Source: Istiophorus platypterus
Lineage: Eukaryota; Chordata; Actinopteri; Istiophoriformes; Istiophoridae
Direction of reading: 5' to 3'
Assembly (NCBI GenBank): GCA_016859345.1
Contig: CM029126.1
Span: 12,521,527 to 12,585,526, forward strand
Length of the DNA: 64,000 bases
The position numbers were made by a program, and so were the translations under genes. Below, in pieces: positions 1 to 19,421 of this stretch. Below the pieces are notes generated by a model that made no database searches, was not told the origin of the DNA, and was given only the letters and a program-made list of their open reading frames with translations. The first letter of the stretch is position 1; every line of letters starts with the position of its first letter.

Positions 1-6
1 ACTCAC

Positions 7-70
7 CTCCCGCAATGGCAAGGAGAGCCGGCAGCAGCAGCAGCAGCGGCGGCCAGCCGTCCATCATCAT
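7..70 (-). CDS. First coding exon of a secreted or membrane protein (signal peptide), partial
   Basis: On the minus strand three consecutive ATG codons (from position 70) open a frame of 21 codons plus one base. It reads MMMDGWPP, then five leucines, then PALLAIAG. It ends at a perfect splice donor (GTGAGT at 6-1). Short N-region, leucine-rich hydrophobic core and small residues at the end are a typical signal peptide, so the protein enters the secretory pathway. The rest of the gene lies left of the window. In human the neighbour of SHE is the interleukin-6 receptor gene. That is only a positional hint, because in human the two genes are convergent whereas here this exon and she are on the same strand. 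A signal peptide alone cannot identify the family. Confidence 0.6.
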
Positions 71-450
71 ACGTGCGTCCGAGCGCGCTCCGAGCCCGAA
101 AGGTGTTCGCCGGGAGAGAGAGGCCACCCCAAGCGCACCCTGCAGTGTTACTCCCCTCCTCCTCCTCCTCCTCCTCCTCCTCCTCCTCCTCCTCACGACC
201 CGAAGCCTCCCTTCACTCTCTAACTGGCATGGTGACGTCAGGGCTCCCTCGTCGGTCCGCACTTTTGAGAGGAAAAATCATAAATATCTCGGCGGAGTCA
301 GGTGAGCTCTGCGCCGGGGTCGTGCGGCGCTGGCTGCCCGTGCTGAACGCCGCTCAGCGATGCGACGCGCCGGGGAGGGCGGGGGCGGGGCGGGGAGGGC
401 GCAAGGAGCGGTGATGGAGAGGTGGGGGGGTGGGGGGGGGCGGCATACCT
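71..450 (-). promoter_or_regulatory. 5' leader and promoter region of the left-edge gene
   Basis: Upstream of the signal-peptide exon lies GC-rich DNA holding a (TCC)n/(GGA)n triplet run at 156-194, a palindromic cAMP-response element TGACGTCA at 233-240, an AT-rich TATA-like stretch near 280-287, and a CpG-rich block at about 300-450. This arrangement suits a CRE-containing promoter for the minus-strand gene. The transcription start site cannot be placed from sequence alone. Confidence 0.4.
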
Positions 451-1608
451 CCGCTGCCAACGTCTTCCCCGCACAATGTCACACATCCCCATGTAGTTTT
501 CGGTCCTCTCAGGCACTTGCCCAGTGTTTGTGGTGCTCAGCGGGGACTTTATTAGTGACTTGTTAGACTTAACGGAGTCTTTCACCTCATTCCGCTTTAT
601 GAGTAATATCACCCACAGGCCAAATCTACAATCTATCATGTTATACGCTTCTTTTTCATCTGACAGCCTCCATCTGTAAAACTAATGATATCTGCATTAG
701 GGATTTTCTGCAAAAATACTTTAGTGAGAAAAATATATATATGTTTTTAAATCTAATAATTTAGCATGAAAAGAAAAACAAGATTTGGACGTGTATAACT
801 TTACCTCTTGTTACAGTGTATTGAGGAGTATCTCTCCCTGCCCTGGTTTCTCTCTATTTGTGACACTCCTCACATCTGTGCTCATTAAAGTAACCTCAGG
901 CCACCTTTCTGTCTGGGACTGCCTGAGCCTAATGTAGTCATTATTCTGTGAATAATCTTCACCCTCTAAAGGCTGGATGTGTTATCTCCTGGTTCAACTT
1001 TTCCTGTGTTCTCTCTTCTTTTTCCCATTTCTATCTTTTCCCTCTTTTTACATATATCTCATTAAATGTCTATTTTTGTTTCCTTCCCTCTAGACCACTG
1101 AAGTGACCTCTACTCCGCATTTTCAAAGTCAAACATGCAGGACAGGAGATGATGGAAGACAGGAAGGGGGGAAAGATCAGGTAGGAGGAGGGAGTTAAGG
1201 AGGGAGTGTAGCCAGATAGACACAAGTTAAGATGAACACGTAGAAGGTTGCAGCTCGTTCTAGATATTGTAACATGCTTACTGAGCAGGTCATGCTGAGA
1301 GTCGGATGCCAGATGAAGAGAGATAGGAAACAACTGATTTGGATGGTAAGGAACGGAAGGAATTAAGCAAATGTAGAGGGGTGCAGGACTCAGAAAGAGG
1401 GAAAAAGAGTGTGGGAGGCAGGGAAGGGTGGATGGGGGGAAGATTAAACAAAGTAAGCAGGAGAGCAGGATGGATGGAGGAGGTGGTTGCCGTGGTGACA
1501 ACGAGAACCCAGAAAGCTCCAGGAGGAAACGACCTGTTTCTCCTTCATATTTTCTCTTTTGATCACCGACACACGCAAAGGAGAATACACATGTGCAGCT
1601 GGCATACG

Positions 1609-1757
<149 letters not shown>

Positions 1758-3221
1758 TGTGCACACATGGACACAATGCATATAGCCACACACAAATGTA
1801 CATAGGCATGCACATACAGGCAAACTCTGCCACAGTAAAGCCTTCCTGTCTCATGCTATCTTTGTACTCTCCCTCTCTCTGTACAGTCCTCTCCTTTCTC
1901 CCTCTCTACCTATCCACTGCAGTGAATGAGCTGACCTGACAGTGCTCCTCCTCTGCACTGAGTGCTGTGAGTCTCTCCCTGAATTATTTAAAAGCTGGGA
2001 CCCCCACGAGTGCTTGTCTTCCCCTAACACCCCCTCACACACTCTCTCTCTCTCTCTCTCGTCTTTCCTCTGTCCCTTCCTCTCTTGCTGTCATTCTGTC
2101 TTCTGATGGCTGCAATTAATTCCTGTGGTTCTGTCAAATCGGGGAAACATAACTTTGATTAACAACATACAAATCTGATCTCACTGACCTATTAATAGTA
2201 TAAGACTAGGACAAAGTGTAGTGGAGAGTAAAAAGTACATTTGAACATTTTTGAGGTACCTTGTACCTTGAGTATTTCCATTTTATGCTACTTTATACTT
2301 TTTCATTACTTTTCAGAGACAGATATTACACTTCTTACTCTCCTACATTTGTTAGACAACTGTTTTTACTTAGCTGATTAAGATTGTGCATACAAAAAAC
2401 TAACATCATCTTATAAAATATGATGTACTGTTATATATTGTTATAGATTAAACAACAGATTAATGCCATATACAATATAACACTGACATGATACTGGCAT
2501 CCTGCTGCATAATCAGTAAACTTTTGTTTTTTCCATAAATGTATATTTGGCTAATAATATTTCTTTATTTCAACTTATGTAACATTTTGAAGGTAGTGCT
2601 TTTATTTGTATTTTATATTCTGGTGTTGCTAATACTATTTAAGTAATGGATGTGGATATTTCCTCCACGACAGATACATAATAAGCTTGGATCGAGAATG
2701 CAGGTGATAGAAATTATGCATATCATTACTCTCCTGTGAAAACCACGTACTCTCAAAATGCCAACTTTTCATGAGCTATTAAAACAGCCCTGTCATCAGC
2801 TATGTCACAATGCGGTTTTCAGATACTCCAGTGGGTTTTTAAATGGTTTATTTGGCTGAAGAATTAGGGTAATTTTCTCAGCCCATGTAGAAACACTTCG
2901 TCTTTCAGTTTATTTGAAACATTTCAAAAGCACTAAATTCTGAGATGCATAGTGTCTACTTGACAGTGATGATATGTTAAATGAAGAAAGTTCAAACAAG
3001 CATTTAGCATTCTGGGCTGCATAGATAGTGAATGCAACATTCCCAAAAAACAGACAGAATTGAGAATCATGTGTCCAACACCCCAGGCTTGTTGTTTGTT
3101 TTGACCTACTTTGTGATTTAATTAAGGGAACATAGAGGACTAACCAGAACAGATCACACGGATGGAAGGAGGGGTTATAGTTAGTGGTGTCTGTTGTTGT
3201 GTAACATTGCCATTTGTGACA

Positions 3222-3290
3222 CTCTGGGTAGCATGATGGTCGAGATCATCAACCAGAAAGTCTGGATTCAATCCTCTGCAAAAGTAAACA
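3222..3290 (+). repeat. Possible tRNA-derived SINE head, degenerate
   Basis: The stretch contains TAGCATGATGG, resembling a pol III A box. About 45 bases later it has GGATTCAATCC, resembling a B box (consensus GGTTCGAATCC). It does not fold into an obvious intact tRNA and has no clear anticodon arm, so it is at best a decayed SINE head. Confidence 0.3.
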
Positions 3291-5352
3291 TTTGCTATTC
3301 TCCAGCGTCTTTGACAAAAACACATATTTTCTTTCTGAAGTTGAGGTTGCACTTTGACCGTCAGAGGTACCATATAATAAATAAAGTGCTATAAAAAGCT
3401 GATTGGCAAAATGACAGTAAGAGGAATTAATTGCATTTTACTTAGTAATTTCTCACCCTGCTTCGATATTACATTTGCTCGCTCCCCATTCACAAACAAA
3501 GCAGGCTATTCTGTGGGCAAGCACATTGCTACTATGGCCACAGTTATTCATAGCTCTTTTTATATTGCAGTCTGTCTCTCCTCCCTCTCCTCATTCCCTG
3601 TAGAGATGGCCCTACCTCACTCTAACTAATCACCATGGCAACCTGGTAATCCCTGAACAGAAAAATTCTGACTCCCTTTCTCTCTCTCTCTCTCTATCTA
3701 TCTCACACACACAGCAGGACTTATGCACGCACACACATATATGCACACATGGATGCACACATGGGCACATTTACGCTTGCACACACACTCACGCACGCAC
3801 ACACACTCTCTCTAAGAGATACTCATGCAAACCAAAATGCTGGTGTTTACTGGTGAGACATATCTTGCCACAAACACATGCTTCCATGCATCATTTTGAA
3901 GATAAAGCTCCTCTGTGTTTTGTGAGAAGCCTCATGTGTGTGACTGTGAGGATTTAAACACACCAACTTTTTGGATTGTGTGAACAAATGCTATTTGTGT
4001 GTACACTATTTATGTATACATTTTGTATGTGTGTTTATGTGTGCTCAGGTTTGTCAGGATTAGTTGACTCCGAATGTGCGAGTGCATACGTGTGTATGTG
4101 TGTGTTTGTGTGTGTGGAACTGTAATTGATTTCACACTCAGGTCACTGATTCTAAGGCTACAACAAAAAAGCACACAGTTTCATTCTGGTTAGCTTCTCA
4201 TCTCCGTTTCAGTGCCATTTTCCTTGAACCCTGTTTCACTTTTGCAGCGGGCTATTTCTACTAATAACACGTTGTCTTCAGTTAAAATGAATTTCGTTTT
4301 ATTTACTGAATAAATGTTTTACAACAGTAATATACAGCCCACATCACTGTGTGGTTTATAAAAAAAAAAACACAAAACAAAACCTGACAATTTCCAACAA
4401 TCACTTCATACATACATCATTTATGCATACAGTAGGTAAATCTTTTGGGTTCATTTACGGTACGATGTATTTTTAATTATAAATCCCTCAGTGAAGGCAT
4501 TTAAATTGGCCAGATATTCATTTATTTATTTGCACACTGACACACACTCAAACAATTTTGCTAGGTGGAAACAGTAATGTCATTAGACCCCTCCCTTTAC
4601 ACTAGTTCTAATCATCTAATCAATAGAGCTGCTTTTCTTGATAGACAGAGTGGTCGGCAAGTCACCTCGATTTTCAGGATAGATCAATAACCTGATTGAC
4701 ATGTCAGATGGAGGAATGAATATACTCCAATCAGGAGTATTGATCCCACAGACCAAAACGGAACTGGATGGAATGGTGCTAATTGATGATGTCAGCACTT
4801 CTGTCCTCATGAGATATGAGGGTATCACATGAGGGGATTATAACCTCCCACTTATTTCAACTATTATATTGGTTACAGTAATTAGTAAGGTATTAGAGAA
4901 ATCAATGAGGTTTTATCATGGTAAAGAGTGGGTCTGTAGAGTCGGTGGACAAAACAGTGGCACAAATATACCAGGCTGTGGAAGAAGATATGGTTTTCCT
5001 GTAACTATAAATACATTCGGGGTAGCTTGGGTGTGTGTGTATGTGTGCTTTGGTATTGAATTTAGATTGGAAACAGTTAGCACTAAAACTATGTGATCAG
5101 TGGTTATTGTAGTGTCTGATTTTGACCACTAGGTAGCGCTTGGGGAGCTACAAACATATGAACTTATTAAGGGGGTACACAAACAAAAGCATATCTCTGA
5201 GTATGTATCTATGTATACACTTGTATTAACAAGGCTTTTGGTGTGTGCCTGTGTGCGTATTTGTGCATAAATGTGTCATACATGTCTCCGCCTATCTGTG
5301 TCTGCGCGTATGTGCCTGTGTGCCAATGTGTTTGTTTGTCCTTTACACATGT

Positions 5353-11986
<6,634 letters not shown>

Positions 11987-13400
11987 GGCTGTCAAGGTAT
12001 TAACACTTCTCACGGATCTAATTTAATATTTAACAAATTTGCGTTTTTTTACACGTTCTTGCATAAGATACCCCGTTAGAACAAACTTTGAACTGTGCGC
12101 AACAGCTCCAACTTTACGCGCAAATATTTTACGCACGCCTCGGCTGAAGTAACTTAGGGATAAAACTGCAGGGGATACCTGAGTAATCAAACTGTGCACA
12201 GACCACTTTATGGTGCTGTACTGATTCCTAGCGTCTGAAACTCCCTGACAATCAGACAACGTCTGGTGCGTCTTGTCTCATCATTGGCCTGTGGCTCTTC
12301 GTTTCTGTCTCCCTGCACCTGCAGTAACAACTATCCCCGCAGTTTGAAAAGTAGCTTTTGCAGAGCGTAAACTCGAAAGAACTGGAAGTTTTTCTTTGAA
12401 CCCAGTAAAGATCCCATTCCCGGAGCGTGAGATGGTGCGTGTAGTCCGTCGACCAGGCGAAGTGTTGAGATGGAGAGGAAAGTTAGCGTGCGCAGACAGT
12501 GGGATGGCGCTGAAATTCGAGGAGGGGCCGCTGTGGACGGGGCGGGGTGGGGTGGGACTTTTGTTGTAATAATTTCAATGGATAACTGGATTTTCTCAAC
12601 TTTATCAGCAGTTGGCCCAATGCCAATAGATGACGGGTAATAAGCAAAAGTAAGATTCATAATGTGATAAGCTACTAGACCTACCTTCCAGTTGTTTTCT
12701 CTTTTGCATCCCAGTCCAGTTAAAATCAAATTTGTGGTGAGCTCCACTCTCCTTAGGTAACAACTTGGAGACATTTGCAGTGAATGATCACTCAGAGCTA
12801 AAGAGTTCTCCTCAACCAATTTTTCTGTACACTCAATTATATGATTTGTAATGACATGATAGGCAGCAATAAAAATGGATTACAGACAATGCCAAATAAG
12901 CCACAAAATCATAATCAAACAGAGATTCAATTATGAAGTAATGAATGGAAAAAACAACCCAATTAACCTAAATGCAATATCTGCATACCGACAGTATAGT
13001 AGGACCTTGTATGCAATCTACTCTTTTCACTGCTGCTAATTTTTTGTTTAGGAGTTAATTCTGTATTTGTGGAGGTCGTGCACCCGTGACAGAGGTTTCA
13101 AACTTTTTGTCAAGGGCCACCAGCTAGTAGATGGTTGTGCCATCTGCTGGTAAATTAGAGAAACAAATACACGGGGGGGGGTGTCACCATTCTGTATTCA
13201 CCTTGGCCAATCCCTGATCCCGGAAAACGTTTTTGTCAGAGTTTTTGTTTGTTTGTTTGTTTGTTTGTTTGTTTGTTTGTTTATGTCACAACTACCGGGG
13301 TTTCCCCCTATTTTAAGCGAAAAGGGCCTTAAAGTGGCCAGGGGATAACAAATGATTGACGCAGACATCTCGCCAATGGCAAACGCAGCCGATATCCACA
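11987..13400. other. Intergenic region between the divergent she and cgn genes
   Basis: The genes on either side point away from each other, so promoters are expected here. About 12.0-12.6 kb is moderately CpG-containing and probably carries the she leader and promoter. The middle is AT-rich without exons. A (TTTG)n run of about ten units lies at 13244-13282. The minus-strand open frame at 12331-12819 shows no recognisable protein features. Confidence 0.5.
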
Positions 13401-13673
13401 GTCCCGCCCCACGTCAGCGCGCTGGACCAATCGCAGGGCTCCGTGCGGCGAGAATGGGCGGGGCAGTCGTACCGCCGACAAAAGGTAACAGGTTGCAGGC
13501 GCCGCATGATGAACTTGTTGCTATGTCGGTCCGGGGACGTGTTGTTATCCGCTCCCGTTTCTGTTCCGTGAGGGAAATTTGACGGATGTCAAGAGAAAAT
13601 ATCCGAACCGACATCGAAACAGCGGGAGGCGGATTGTCAGAGAGGAGCCGAGGGGACAACTCGAGAGAAAGAG
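13400..13673 (+). promoter_or_regulatory. cgn: Probable cgn promoter and non-coding first exon
   Basis: A CpG-rich block ends in a good donor (GAG then GTAACT, GT at 13674-13675). It lies upstream of the first coding exon of cgn, whose acceptor leaves only one base before its ATG, so a non-coding upstream exon is required. A 7.4-kb first intron follows. The exon start is not defined. An upstream ORF from ATG 13586 runs through the donor (see findings). Confidence 0.5.
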
Positions 13674-15259
13674 GTAACTTTACGTTTGGTTTCGGACTCC
13701 GAACAGTCGGACCCGCAAATCAGTAACACACGACCTGTCAGACAGTTAGTTATTGGCTTTGTGGAGGCTTTTATTTCTCTCCCCCCCTGATGCTACGTGG
13801 CGCTTAAGTTATAGTTTAAGTTAGTTTTGTGGAGAATTTCTTATTACAGGGGCTGTTTCAGGTTTCTCTGTGTTTTTTTTTGTCAAGTTTAGCTTGGTAG
13901 CTAGCGTTAATTTTGATGGGTCACAAAACATAAAAACAACAGGGAACCGTTCCTCCCGGCTAACGTTACTTCAGGATGCCTAAATGTTTTAGTTATGTGA
14001 CTTGAAATATTTGGGAGAGAATGAATGTCTGCAAACGTTTCCGTGAAAGTTATGAGGGCTCCCGGGATGGCTCCTAGCCAGAGGCACACTTTAATGCCAA
14101 AGGAATTCATATTGAAGGAGCAGGTTCTCTCCAAAATAGATAGGAATCCAGTGCACAAAGCTGTGTCTCTGCCCGGTGCTTTCAGGGGGTGGGGGGGATT
14201 TTTGTTATTTATTTTTGCACTGGGAAAACTGTACACTGCAAAAACAATTTTAAGACCAGGACACGGTGACTCCAGATAAATCCTTGGACTTGAATCTGGG
14301 TAATACAATAATAAAACAGCCTGACGTGCGCTCACTAGAAAGGGCATTTTGAGGAACTTAGAGATGCTTTTAAAAGATTAAGCTTGAAGAGCTTCAGATG
14401 AAACCGATGACACATGCAAAAAAAACAAAAAAAACAACCCAAAAAACTGCATGTTATAATTTTTAAGTCGGGTAATTAAAGGTTCGTGGATTGTGTCATG
14501 AATTTCAGTAATTATAGCGCTGAACCTGCGACACCGCCACTGACATTGGTTCAAATTCAGACAGGGTGAACGTGGAAGAAAGTTTAGCCCAGTGGCGACA
14601 ATCCTCGGTGATAAGGGTTAGTCCAATCTTGCAGGTACCAACACTCCAGTGTGCAGATAAAACCCCATAATTCAATCTCTCTCTCTCTCACTCTCTCTCT
14701 CTCTCTCTCACACACACTCACACACAAACACACTCACTCACTCACTCACTCTCAGTCTGGCTGAAAGAGAAGGACAGAGAGAAACAAGTGTCTGGAATGT
14801 GAGGAAAGGAGGGGCATGTTTATGTGCTCCTAATATGGTGTCATTTGTGTACTATTTGGTAACATTGAAGTCTCCTTTTGTTATGCCAATGAACTTCTTT
14901 GGATCTGAAAGGGGGAATTAATGGCTCTTTATCTGAGTGTGAAAGTGGAGCAGGGGCGAGGTTTTTGACGGCTGCGGAGGGGCCGAGTTTTATGTCAAGA
15001 ATGTAATGGAGAGGGAGAATTCCCTGAGGATTTAGCTGCTGTCCATCCTTTTATAGATTGTTACAGAGAGGGAGTGAGCTACCGTTTTGTCTTACACTTA
15101 CACCTGCACCTTTCTATTTAATGGGCTATGCCTGTAAACGTTAATGATTCACCTGAAGTTGAAGGTAAAACCGCGGTTTAACAAAAAAATGGACATGTTG
15201 GTCTTATAGAATGCTGTAAACAATGACTGAAACTTTTAGTTATCAGATTATCAGTCAGC

Positions 15260-15654
15260 TAAGGCTGTAAGTAATGATTACTTTCATGTTCAAATAATCT
15301 GCAGTTATTTTTTGATTAATCCTTTTCTCTATTGAATACCAGAAAAAGGTGTGCCTATCTTGTCAGTGTCTGTTATAATTTAACAGAAAACAAGGTTACA
15401 TCTTCAGCTGTCCTTTATTACTTGACAATCAATCCGAAACCAAAGGCTTTTCAGTTCAACTTTGGCAAAGAGAAGCATCAGATCCTTAAATTTTTGAAGC
15501 TAGGAACAGTGAATCATTTTATTCTTTTTTTCCTTTCTTTTTTCCTTTTTTTGCTCATAGAATGATATAAACAAATAATCGGTTATCAATGTAGTTGGCG
15601 ATTCATTTCTTATGAATCAACTAATTGAGTAATATACTAATAGTTTCAGCTCTA
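15260..15654. repeat. Degenerate interspersed repeat of a common teleost type, copy 1
   Basis: Begins AAGGCTGTAAGTAATGATTA and ends TAGTTTCAGCTCTA, with inner segments TTTTTTGATTAATCC, CCGAAACCAAAGG and GTAGTTGGCGATTCA. This order matches a short dispersed element, rich in GATTAATC words with GCTGCAACTA-like ends, that I recall from many acanthomorph fish. It lies in cgn intron 1 and codes for nothing. Confidence 0.5.
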
Positions 15655-16576
15655 CAACTCACAGCAATTAAATGACAACAATTTTAGTGATCAGTTATTT
15701 ATGTAAAGTAATTTATTTAGCAAAAATCAAATTATCCAAAAATGTGAGGATTTTCTGTTTTTCTCTCTTTGATAATTGAATATGAACATGAAGGTAAAAA
15801 GTAAATATCTTACTTGCGTTTTCCAGCAATTTCAAATTCATCTCACTTATTCAATCTCAGCAGTTGAAAGATGTCAACTTGGAAAACCTTAATGAACAGT
15901 TTTCCCTATTTTCTGACATTTTTTTTTTACAGACCAAAGAATATTACTAGATAAATGACAAAGGAAAATAATATTTGTATATTACCAATATCTACATTGT
16001 TAATGGATACTGAAAGAGTAATCATTATTGAATATACTCTCAGCACATACTCTCAGCATATAGGATGGATAAATTTACGTCCTATACTGTAAACACAGTG
16101 CATTCAAAATTTGTATGCATTGTTTAGTTGTCATTCAGAGTATTTAACTCTTTTAGAAAAAATATTTGACTCAGATAAACCTAGGCCATTGCTGCCGTCT
16201 CAAGGCAAGACCAGAGATGATCAGCTCATATGAAGCATGTTGACTCTGTGAGTCAGCAGAGGTAATTTCATGACTCTACACATTGCTGATGTTTCGTTTC
16301 TCTCCATACCCGCTAATCTCCTAATTATATTTTCCTTTCCATCTTGGGTCATAACAGGGAAGTAGCTCCAATTCAATTTACTATGCGAGAATTCAATTTG
16401 AGGCCAGAGGCGGACGGCCCGCCAGCATAACTGCAGGGTAACATGACTGGCAAGAGAATCTGAAAACACCAGATACACTTAAAGCTGGGCAAACAAGCCT
16501 GCAAAAGCTGCTGTTAAAGTCAGATCCCATGAAGTGTGGGTTAGAGACCTTGGCTTGAGTTTGCTAAGAGAATACC

Positions 16577-16920
16577 AGGGCTGTGACTAACCAACTAAGG
16601 TTGTTTGTTTGTTTGTTTTGTTTTGTTTATGTTTTTTCCATTTTTTGCTGTTCTAAAATACTATAGACCAAACAATTAATATTTGCATTAGTCACTTGAT
16701 TAATCGTTTGGTCTATAATATTTTAGAACAGCAAAAAAAATCTTCAATCACCTTTTTTGTTTAACCAACAGTCCATAACCCAAAGAGAATCAGTTTACTA
16801 TCATATAAGATAAAGAAAAGCAGCAAATACCTTGCTTCAAATTGATTTAATGACTAATCAGTAATCAAACTAGTTGATGATCCATCTTCTGTTGAATGAC
16901 AAATTAAGTAATCGACTACA
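16577..16920. repeat. Degenerate interspersed repeat of the same type, copy 2, with hairpin
   Basis: Starts CAGGGCTGTGACTAACC and ends near GTAATCGACT. It shares GATTAATCGTTTGGTCTATA and the CCATAACCCAAAGAGAATCAG segment style of the family seen at 15260. It contains a near-perfect inverted repeat, arms at 16641-16680 and 16698-16737. Confidence 0.5.
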
Positions 16921-17931
16921 CTTTACCTCCTCAGGATATAGAGTCATACAGCGTTTCTTTTAAATACAAGAACTGTCTCGTCTGACTCACCTGTTATTAG
17001 GCAGCACAGATGCTCTATAAGAGAATGGATTACAGAAAAGCCTGTTTGATATCCTACTTACAGTATGGAAAAGGATGTCTATATTAGAGAAGTGTGGAAA
17101 GAAATTACTTTAGTGAGATACCTAAATGGATGGAAACAAAATGTCATTGTGGAAACAAACTTTTAACTTGTAAACTTGTAATCAAAAACGGTGTAAAGGA
17201 GTGAATGAAAGAAAGCAGGGATAGTTTTGGCATTCTCAGGATTGTTGCCCTCATTTTCTGCCCCACATAAGATGGACAATAGGATTGGTTCCCCTCACCC
17301 CTGTCCCTCTTAGGGCCGGCAATGCATTCTTCCCCTGTGACATTAAAAAAAATTAAACTGATGAAGACATGCAGATGAACAGAAATTAAGAGATGTTTTT
17401 TTTTACTTAACAGTTGCCTCTCTGTAAGTTAATTTGGCCACAGATCATCCTGGATCAGATGAGCATTCTACATTAAATCAGTTGAGATTGTTTTCTCTGT
17501 CCCTCCTTATGGTGTGTCTTTCCCACAATCATCAGTGCAATGCATGTTTGCTTGTCCTTGGTGTAAGGGAGGTGGGCTGCAAACTTCATGCTCGGCTTCA
17601 CAAATGTGTTGTGACAGGGTGCTTCCTCTGTGCTTCCCAAAGTGTGGAAAAAAAAATCGACTGTGCATGTCTGATGAGCAGGTTCATCTGCGGATGATGC
17701 TTATGCACCACAAGCAGACAGATACTTCCGAAGGTCACTCATGTCGTCTAAAATGACTTCATTCACTTCTAGCCCAGACATTTAACTTCACCTGCTCTTG
17801 CTTGTTTTACATGTTAGTATTAACTTTCATAATTAGGATACACACTATTTGCTGACTATTGTGTTTTGCTCTTTCTGAGAATGGTTTGGCTGTTTTGGAC
17901 TGTGCAATGCAGCCTCCAGAATCTGTATGTA

Positions 17932-19421
17932 CAGTTAAGTTCATACATATTTGGACAGTGACACAACTTTTGCAATTTCACCTCTGTACATAATCACAAT
18001 AGATTTAAAATGAACAGATAAAGATGTATTTGAAGTATAGACTTTCATGAACTGTTGAGAACATATAGCTGTCTTGATACATAGTCCCTGCATTTTCAGA
18101 GGTTCAAAAGTGATTGGACAATTGAAAGTTAATCAGTTCTATGGCCAGGTATAGCCTGTTCCTTCTTTATTTCTTGACAGATAAAGCAGATAAAAGGTCT
18201 GAAGTGGATCCCATGTGTGGACTTTGCATTCGGTAGCTGTTCATGGGAACTTTTAATACATGTTCCAAAGAGGTATCAATGCAAACGAAGGAGGTCATCA
18301 TTAGACTGAAAAAAAATAGAACTAACCTATCAGACAGATGGCAGAAACTTTAGGAAGTGGACGAATCAACAACTTGGTACATTCTTAAAAAGAAGGAATG
18401 TGCTGGTGAGCTCAGCAACACCAAAAGGCCTAGAAGGCCATTGAAGTGGAATAAAGTGGATGATCTCAGAATTCTTTTTTTGCTTAAGAAAAACCCCTTC
18501 TCAACATCAAACCAGGTCAAGAAAACTCTCGAACAGGCAGGCATGTCAAAGTCTGCAATCAAGAGACGACTTCATGATTATTAATACAGAGGGTTTATTA
18601 CAAGGTGCAAACTACTGGTAGCACTCAAGTACAGTAAGGCAGGATTAGACTTTATCAGAAAACATATAAAAAAGCCTTTACAGTTCTGGAACAAGATTCT
18701 TTGGACAGACAAAACCAAGATTAATTTGTACCAGAATGATGGGAGGGAAGAGTATCAAGAAGGAAAGGAACAGCTCATGATCCAAAGCACATCATCTTTC
18801 AAACATGGTGGAGGCAGTGTTATGGGCATGTATGGCTGCCAATGGAACTGGGTCACTGGTGTTTACTGATGATGTGACTTCTGATGGAAGCAGCGGGATA
18901 AATTCTGATCTGTATATGGCTTTACTAATTGCTCATATTTAGCCAAATGCTGCAACTCAGTCACTTCACCTCAATCCGACTGAGTATGCTTTTCACTTAC
19001 CGAAGACAAAACTGAGGGCAGAATGACCCACAAACAAGCAGTTACTGAAGGCGGCTGCAGTAAATGCCTGGCATAAAATCTAAAGGGAGGAAACTCAGCA
19101 TTTGGTGATATCCATGGGTTCAAACTTCAGTCAGTCATTGACTACAAATAATTTTCATTCAAGTATTAGGAATAATTCTTATATTTAAACCAATGTTGCT
19201 TTGTCCAATTACTTCTGAGCCCCTGAAAATCTTGGACTATGTAGAATGGCTTTAATTCCTATAACAATTTATATAAGATATTTGTGATCCCCTTGAATTA
19301 TAGCTAAAAGTCTACACTTCTGTCATATCTTGATGGCTTCATTTCAAATCAATTTTGGTTTATGTACAGAGACAAAATTTCAAAAGTTGTGCAAATGTCC
19401 AGATATTTATGATGCTAACTG
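17932..19421 (+). mobile_element. Decayed Tc1/mariner-family DNA transposon
   Basis: The element is bracketed by TA dinucleotides (17930-17931 and 19422-19423), the target site of this superfamily. The ends are imperfect inverted repeats: CAGTTAAGTTCATACATATT at the left, and the complement of CAGTTAGCATCATAAATATC at the right. Length is about 1.49 kb, normal for a full-size Tc1-like element. Inside is a broken transposase. It sits in cgn intron 1 in the sense orientation. It appears non-autonomous today because the coding region is interrupted. Confidence 0.85.
18357..19100 (+). pseudogene. Tc1-like transposase remnant
   Basis: The open part (18357-18584, 75 codons) carries a bipartite DNA-binding region: an RPRRPLKW hook and a second helix-turn-helix ending MSKSAIKRRLHDY. 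A stop follows at 18582. The same frame then resumes with the catalytic-domain words FWNKILWTDKTKINL (first aspartate present) and FKHGGGSVM. After about 18830 the conserved reading moves to another frame (GSLVFTDDVTSDG) and meets further stops. The gene is clearly inactive. Confidence 0.8.

Noticed and set aside
12331..12819. Minus-strand 162-codon frame between she and cgn
   Set aside because: No domain, no similarity recognised and no clear splice context; it lies in promoter DNA.
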